Source: Paraphoma chrysanthemicola (lineage: Eukaryota; Ascomycota; Dothideomycetes; Pleosporales; Phaeosphaeriaceae). From it: a DNA stretch of 64,000 bases. The notes below the pieces were generated by a model. That model ran no database searches, was not told where the DNA came from, and saw only the letters and a program-made list of their open reading frames with translations. A program made the position numbers and the translations under genes. Position 1 is the first letter of the stretch. Every line of letters begins with the position of its first letter. The stretch spans positions 310,001-374,000 of the forward strand of contig JAGMWG010000023.1 of the NCBI GenBank assembly GCA_020744225.1, in the 5' to 3' direction. Positions 57,770-64,000 of this stretch are shown here, one piece after another.

Positions 57770-58442
57770 ATGTACTTCGTACCTGCATCTTCTTGATTGC
57801 CTCTGCTTTCTCTTTAAATGCTGCGCTCTATCCTTCAGCAGGAGCAAATCTGACCAAAAGTTCCAGCCTGAACCTAGAGTACAGATTCGCTCAACTCACA
57901 GCTCGAGCGCATCAGTGCGCTGAGGTATGGATATTGCGTTGGATGCATTGACTTGCAGCAGTTTCCCATTGCACTCTGCCTAAGCTCGTCTAGCCTGTTG
58001 ATTTCAAATGTCCAAGCGTGGCGGGCATCCGCAGAATGAGATAGTCTTCTCACATATACTTTAATGCGGACCATGTACACTGGCCATCTGGGCATTGGCA
58101 TTGACATTTCATGCGGCTGGATCGGCCGGTTTGTACGGTATGCTTTGTACAATGGATGGAAGATCGAGAGCTGTACGTTACCATCAAAAGTAGTTGTGCT
58201 TTGAAGTATGTAGACATGGAAGGGTTGTAAGGTCAGATCTGTCTCGGCGGACCGGTGGTTTTCCGAAGTCCGGTCCCTGCCTGCCCACATTGTCGTCAGC
58301 GGATTTACCGGATCTGGCCGTTCCCCGCAGTCATCTGCACCCCAGCATGCCCCTGGCACTGGCAAGCGCCTATCAACCTGCACCACTTTCCAAGACCGTC
58401 CATCGTCCTTCTATCCTGTGACAATGCACCCTAGCTCTGAAC
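57770..58442. promoter_or_regulatory. Promoter region of the third Zn2Cys6 regulator
   Basis: 670 bp upstream of the regulator at 58443. It holds a perfect 7-bp inverted repeat, GGACCGG (58249-58255) and CCGGTCC (58270-58276), with a 14-bp spacer. Zn2Cys6 proteins with this cluster type often bind CGG-containing inverted repeats, so this may be an autoregulatory site. Confidence 0.35.
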
Positions 58443-60560
58443 ATGTCGGAACGACGAGATAGTAACAGCTTCAAGCGTGTACGGCAAGCGTGCGCAAATT
58501 GCAGGTCAGTTCTCCCACGGCAGTTGTGCTGGTGATGAATGACTGAGAACTGGCAGGCGCAAGAAGACGCGTTGCTCAGGTGAGCGCCCAGTATGCTCAT
58601 TCTGTGCGCGACTGGGTCAGCAATGTCGGTACAACGATAGCTATAGTGGCACTGCTTCATCGTACGACAGCGTATTGCAGCAGCAAAATACTGGTCTGGC
58701 CACACGCGTTGCGCTTCTTGAATCACGACTCAGCCTGCTTGATGCGAATGGCACCAATGGTGCAGCTTTATCCAGTCTATTCGGCGGTACTCCGTCACCT
58801 CGCTCGCCGCAAAACCAGGGGACAGACAGACCGTCAGAGGAGAGTTCACTAAGCAGCGACCTCACCGCCCTACTCGACACCAAAACCTTGCAATCATTAG
58901 CAGACGTGTACTTCTCTTGTTGCCACAGGCAGCCGTACTCCCTCTTCCACGAGAAGACCTTTCGTCGCAACTTAACAAATGCCGCCGTACCATCCTATCT
59001 ACTTCTAGCTTTCGTCGCCACGGCTGTCCGGTTCTCCAAAGATCCCTGTTTCGAAGGTCGACAGACGGAATGCACCGATTACTATGCCAAACTGGCGTGG
59101 TCTGAAATCGTGCAAGAAGCTTTCTCCGACAGTCACTCCATGAACATTGGAATTGTGCAAGCGTCAAGCATGCTTGGAGTCATCGATTACATTGGTGAGT
59201 TGCTCTCGTAACACTTACTCTTTACAGTGCTGATGAAGTGCAAGCCGGCCGAGACCAGCTCGCCTGGGTAAAATTTGGACTATCGACTCGATTTGCTCAA
59301 ACGCTACAGCTTGGTAACGAGCCAGATGGCTCGATGCCTATAAACGAAGCTGAAGAACGACGACACACATTCTGGTCTGTCTACATACTCGACAGGCTGT
59401 CGAGTTGTGGTAAAAACAGGCCTTTTGTACTTCTCGACAGTGATTGCACAAGCCGTTTACCACTCAACCGCAACCCCGCACTTGATGAGACAGCCTCGCA
59501 GGCACCAACGCTCGCTGAAATCCACGACATCCCGGATCAAGCCCCACTGAAAAATACGGATCACTTTGCCCTCACGATCTTTATGGTGTCAGCCTTTGGA
59601 GATATCGTAAGGTGGGCATTTAATCACAGCGCTGCCAAATCTCGTCCACCTTGGGACGCTCGAAGCAATTTTGCCCGCATAAAAGGCGTGCTTACCAGTT
59701 TCGAATCCTATTCGGAGGCGTGCGACGGCAACTTTGCAGAAATTCTCGACCGTGACTTCCTCTTCGATGGCGTGCTAAACGATCGCGCAGTATGCCACTT
59801 TGCCTACGCCCATCTTCTTTACCACGTCAACCAATGCCTGCTTCATCACCCTTTCATCGTCCGTCAGCAGCTCAAGTCCTTGGTCGTAAAAATCCCGGTC
59901 AGCTTTCTTCGAAACGCTGTCGCGAAGAGCAAGGAGCATGCAGTCCAGGTTACTACCATTCTACACATCCTACAGCAGCGAGGATGTAAGACGTACCCCA
60001 GCTTTTACGGATACGGGGCCGGACTTGCGGGAACGATTCATCGACTGCATGCTCGAAATTCACGTTCCACCGACGCCTGGGCTGCAGAAGCAAATTTCGA
60101 TGCTTGTACTCAATTTCTGGACCAACAACCCGTGGTATGGGAGTCATATAGACGTATTGTACGTGGTTTCAACCGTTTTCTGACCTAACGCGAAATTGCT
60201 AACACTGCACAGAGCGGAGTCTTAAAGGACTTTGAGCCGTCTACAGCGCTGGCGACAAGCTTACTTTCGCACTCCTTGGACTCGATACCATACGATTCAG
60301 TCACGGAAGAAGATCTGTGGCAGATGTGCGACTATAGTTGGCTCACAAATTCGGCTCGAAGGCCCTCAATGTCGAACGAGACCCCCACCAAGCCCAAGCT
60401 GAATTTCCTGGCCACGACGCCATCTCCGGAGCTGGATCTACCTGCACCCGTTGAGTCGCCTGACTTCGATACGCTGATTGGAGGCGCTTTGAATTTCGAC
60501 TTCTCCATGCTCAATCATGTCAATGGCCAGTCAAGCGTAGACGGACTGTACAACTACTGA
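58443..60560 (+). CDS. Zn2Cys6 fungal transcription factor (third; paralogue of the gene at 19522)
   Basis: Four exons: 58443-58504, 58557-59194, 59245-60158, 60213-60560, giving 653 aa. The zinc cluster uses Cys17, 20, 27, 34, 37 and 44, the same positions as in the gene at 19522, with an identical RRKKTRCSGERPVC core. Its first intron splits the cluster after Cys20. The middle region aligns with the paralogue: LAWVKFGLSTRFAQTLQLG, FWSVYILDRLSSCGKNRPF, FAYAHLLYHVNQCLLHHPF. The second and third introns lie at the same points and in the same phases (1 and 0). It sits next to an acyl-CoA dehydrogenase and a carboxylase, its likely targets. Confidence 0.93.
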
Positions 60561-60649
60561 GTTATCGCATATACCAGCTACATGTTGCCATTTTCACGCT
60601 GCGCAAGTTGAGCTTACGCCATTAACAAAGTTCATTCTCGATACGCAAC

Positions 60650-62108
60650 TCATAACCGCGACTCCTTTGGTGTGCGCTGCTGCTTCATCGCCCTCAACTC
60701 CTGGCTGACGGAGAGCTCAATCAAGATCTCTTCACTCCCACCTCCAACTACCATAACCCTAAGGTCACGACTTATCTGTTCGATCCGCGCACCACGACCA
60801 CTCTTTGAGTATCCTAAACCACCCATGATCTGTTGTGCTTCCCGATTCACTAGCTCAAGCGTCCTACCAGCGAGTACCTTCAAGTTTGCAATCGGCCCGC
60901 TGACGGCTGGATCCTGGCCCGTTCGCTTTCCGTGCTCAATCAAGAACACCAGTTGTTCCATCCACGCGTATGCGGAGTCGAGATTGCGCCCGAACAGCGA
61001 AAGTTTTTGTCTTATGACTTGGTTTTCGACGAGCTTCTTGCCAAACGTTTCGCGAATTGTGGCATGTTTGAAGGCATCTTCGGCGCAGACGCGTGCCATG
61101 CGCAGGCTCGTACATGCTAGCCATAGCCGTTCGTGGTTGAAGTCTGCGCGAGGTCAGATCATGCGGCGCGAAGGACGTGCGCCGTGTTCAACTCACTGGA
61201 CATGATGATGCCAAAACCCTCGTTTTCTTTTCCCACGAGATTTGCGACGGGAACTTCCACGTCGTCAAACTCAATGTAAGTCGAAGCTTGGAATACAATG
61301 TCAGTATTGCAATTGTGTACAGTTGGTATTCTGAACCGTAACACGTACCGCTCGCATGCACTCCCGAATTAGGGATCTTCTTGCACGTAACGCCCTTTGC
61401 TTTCAGCGGAATGATCAGCGCAGAGACTCCCTTCGCACCACTACCGCCTGTCCGCACAGCAGCCATACAGTAGTCTGCAAAGCTACCATTGGTGATCCAC
61501 TTCTTGGCTCCGTTCACGATGTATCGGTCGCCTTTTCGTTCCGCGATAGTGGTGAGTCCTGCAACGTCAGATCCGGCTACACAACATTAGTATATTCCAA
61601 TGCCCTTTTGTCGACGAAACTGACCATCGGGCTCTGTTACTCCCAAGCAGAATCTCGAACGTCCTTGGAGGACGTCTGGAAGGAACCTTCGCTTTTGCTC
61701 TTCGTTTCCGTAATTGACCAGAGGCGGGGCACCAATTGAGTTTCCGCAGCTGAGTGCCCAGATCACGCCTAGATATCCACAGCGCGCAATCTCGTCGATG
61801 AAGATTAGGTCATGGAACCCGTCCCATTCGGAGGCTTTGATGCCCGCTGGCAATCTTTGGCCGTTCAGATAGTCGCCCGCAAGAGGGTACACAGAAACTG
61901 CCGCATAACCCAATTCCCCGTGTCGCGCTAGCACCTCAGCAGGCACATGGCCGTTTGTCTCCCACTCTTCGCAGAATGGTGAAATGTGCTTGTCGACGTA
62001 TTCTCGAACTTCTCGTTGAAGCCGGTAATGTGATTCTTGGTAGTAAGGACTCGCGCCGCGAGTAAGATACAGGGGGTCGCTATATAGCGGTGTAATTGAT
62101 GCAGCCAT
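60650..62108 (-). CDS. Acyl-CoA dehydrogenase
   Basis: Four exons: 62108-61625, 61576-61349, 61286-61197, 61143-60650, giving 431 aa. The enzyme removes two hydrogens from an acyl-CoA, passing electrons to FAD. Landmarks are FCLGVTEPDAGSDVAGL (flavin contact, restored across the first junction), IVNGAKKWITNGSFADY, TYIEFDDVEVPVANLVG, SNFNHERLWLACTSLRMARVC and NREAQQIMGGLGYSKSGRGARIEQISRDLRV (flavin and dimer contacts). The end GGGSEEILIEL replaces the usual GTSEI-type motif, placing it outside classical isovaleryl-CoA dehydrogenase. No clear mitochondrial presequence. Convergent with the regulator and divergent (366 bp) from a biotin carboxylase, which suggests joint catabolism of a branched or short acyl-CoA. 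Confidence 0.92.
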
Positions 62109-62474
62109 TTTGATGAAATTTGAACAATGAATTGTTTGTGGTAAACAAATCTCGAATTCCTGCAGTGCAGCAAACGTCTCTATCAAGCCCGAAACGGCTT
62201 ACTTGCGGCCAGAACCCCACCTCGGCACTGCACGAGACGGCGTGGGCGCTGCTAGTCCCCCGGGTTTCTTGGCACGGATGCAGCCGTGCATCATCCGTCC
62301 GCGATCCGGGTGCAGTTCGGCTGCATCTAGAACGGGTCACCAGCCTGACACCGCGGAGTCTGACTCGCGCAAGCGCATAGTAATTGTGAACCTTGCCTCA
62401 TATCTCCGATACTTTCTGCAGCCGCATTCAGTTGGAGTAGTGTTTACCGTTTCCTGTCTCACAACACGCAAAGC
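62109..62474. promoter_or_regulatory. Divergent promoter, acyl-CoA dehydrogenase / carboxylase
   Basis: This 366-bp region is the only place for both promoters. It contains several CGG triplets, including AACGGCTTACTTGCGGCC (about 62190-62210), which could bind the neighbouring Zn2Cys6 regulator. This is inferred from triplet spacing only. Confidence 0.35.
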
Positions 62475-64000
62475 ATGTCTTCACAATCGAAACGAGCGGA
62501 GCTTGGCAGCGCGGTCAGTGTGCGTCCGCCACTATTTGTCGCGCAGCCGTTGAGGAATGAGGATGGTTCGACGAGGATAGCGAGGGTGTTTATTGCGAAT
62601 CGGGGAGAGATTGCGTGTCGTGTTGTAGCGACGTGTCGGAAGTTGAATTTGACTTCGATTGCCATTTATGTTCAAGAGTACGTCTTCACTTCCGAGGTTC
62701 CAATTCATCTGCTGATGACAATGCAGGGACAAGACCTCTCGCCATGTTACAGATGCCGATGAAGCCATTGATCTAGGAAGTCTCGAGGATGCATCAACAA
62801 ATCCGTTCTTGGACGTCGACCTCCTCGTCAAGACAGCAAAAGAAGCTAACGCAGACGCCATTCATCCTGGCTATGGGTATCTCAGCGAGAATCCAGACTT
62901 CGCAGATCGTGTCCGAGAAGCTGGACTCATCTTTCTCGGACCATCAAGTCTTGCAATGTCGACATTGGGCAACAAGCGAACATCAAAAGACTACCTTAGC
63001 AAGAATGCACCTGAAGTACCCTTAATTCCCGGTTTCGCTGGAACCAGTCAGAATCAACAAGACTTGGAGAAAGCAGCAAAAGGAATCGGCTTTCCAGTCA
63101 TGTTAAAAGCCTCGGCGGGAGGTGGTGGCAAGGGCATGCGTATCGTACGCGATCCATCAACACTACGCGGCGAGCTCGAGCGCGCACAGTCTGAAGCAAA
63201 GCGCAGTTTTGGATCGGATGACTGCATTCTCGAAAAGTATATCGAAGCCGGAAAGCACGTTGAAGTCCAGATCATTGGAGATAAGCACGGCCGAGTCGTC
63301 TCACTCTGGGACCGCGATTGCTCGGTCCAACGACGCCACCAAAAAGTCATCGAAGAGGCGCCCTGTCCGTGGCTGAGCGACGACATGCGCAAACGCATGA
63401 GTGCCAGTGCAACACGCATCGCGGAACTGATTGGGTACGAAGGCGCCGGCACGGTCGAGTTTGTGGTTGATGTTGTGGCGGAGAAATACTATTTCCTCGA
63501 AGTCAACGCACGATTGCAGGTCGAGCATCCAATTACTGAGGAAATCACTGGAGTTGATCTGGTGTCGTTGCAGTTGTATGTTGCTTCTGGAGGACGACTG
63601 GATGATCTGGAGCCGTTGAAGAGCGTTGCGCGGAACGGACATGCGATTGAGTGCCGACTCTGTGCTGAGGATGCGCATCGCGACTTCTTCCCGGAACATG
63701 GAACCATTCGGGTGTGGCAGCCTGCGCCGGGCGTTCTGGGACCTGGTCGGGATGTTCGCTATGAGACGGCGATTGAGACGGGGTCGCAAGTGTCGATTTA
63801 CTTCGATTCCATGATTGCGAAGCTCATTGTTTGGGCGCCGACTCGCGATCTGGCTATTGCGAAGATGATAAAGATGCTGGCGAACACAGCTTGCGTGGGC
63901 GTGCGAACGAACCAGCTATTCCTACAAGCATGCTTGTCACATAAGGACTTCAGAGATCCAGCTTACACGACCTCGTTCATTGGGAACAATCTCCCCACAC
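62475..64000 (+). CDS. Biotin-dependent acyl-CoA carboxylase, biotin carboxylase part; cut by the right edge
   Basis: Exons 62475-62677 and 62727 onward (open at 64000; about 490 residues visible), with a 49-nt intron. The subunit uses ATP and bicarbonate to carboxylate biotin. Landmarks are IARVFIANRGEIACRVV, ADAIHPGYGYLSENPDFA, MLKASAGGGGKGMRIV (ATP-grasp loop), SLWDRDCSVQRRHQKVIEEAP, YYFLEVNARLQVEHPITEE (catalytic Glu/Asn/Arg) and HAIECRLCAEDA. The fold fits the alpha subunit of methylcrotonoyl-CoA carboxylase or its relatives (propionyl-, geranyl-CoA carboxylase). Which one cannot be told without the missing C-terminal biotinyl domain and its partner subunit. The N terminus has no obvious mitochondrial signal. 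Confidence 0.92.

Noticed and set aside
1..64000. CRISPR arrays, rRNA operons, intact transposons
   Set aside because: No spaced direct repeats, ribosomal RNA signatures, transposase or reverse-transcriptase motifs or terminal repeats were noticed on reading both strands.

Overview
The window is nuclear DNA of a filamentous ascomycete (Pezizomycotina; Dothideomycetes is my guess). Genes are closely packed on both strands and broken by short introns, mostly 43-60 nt, with GT-AG ends and CTAAC/CTGAC-like branch sites. The gene content is typical of a mould: three Zn2Cys6 regulators, a HET-domain protein, the start of an NLR-like protein, a GH26 mannanase with a CBM35, a KRE9 homologue and short-chain acid catabolism. 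I saw no tRNA, rRNA, CRISPR array or intact transposon. All gene models were spliced by eye from reading frame, splice signals and family knowledge; none has transcript support here.

Layout. 1-706 (-): start of an NLR-like gene running off the left edge. 1618-4564: thymidylate synthase (-) and an augmin HAUS3-like gene (+), head to head. 5192-6522 (+): protein with a His/acid repeat. 6783-8159 (-): five-exon membrane protein. 8934-13778 (+): Ulp1-type protease fused to duplicated modules and interrupted by one in-frame stop. 14000-17186: cysteine amidohydrolase (-) and a Zn2Cys6 regulator (+), divergent. 18107-19304 (+): two small Gly-rich proteins with fatty-acylation N termini. 19522-26273 (+): a second Zn2Cys6 regulator, an aldehyde dehydrogenase and a berberine-bridge-like FAD oxidase. 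27211-34348 (-): GH26 mannanase, PEPP-type aminopeptidase, KRE9-like wall protein, PHO80-type cyclin. 36792-42541: HET protein (-) and condensin SMC2 (+), divergent. 42942-49624 (+): disordered 803-aa protein and BRO1. 50274-51107 (-): GFA-family zinc protein. 54849-57769 (+): PAP2/Aur1-like membrane phosphatase and a BTB protein. 58443-64000: a third Zn2Cys6 regulator (+), an acyl-CoA dehydrogenase (-) and a biotin-dependent carboxylase (+, cut by the right edge).

Links between genes. The second and third Zn2Cys6 regulators are paralogues that share two intron positions and phases. One lies beside an aldehyde dehydrogenase and an FAD oxidase, the other beside an acyl-CoA dehydrogenase and a carboxylase, which suggests two small catabolic modules with local regulators. 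The first regulator shares a promoter with the amidohydrolase. Most other genes are housekeeping genes: DNA precursors (thymidylate synthase), spindle (HAUS3), chromosomes (SMC2), endosomal sorting (BRO1) and cell wall (KRE9). The least familiar content is the Ulp1-repeat gene with its amber stop and the pair of acylated Gly-rich peptides.
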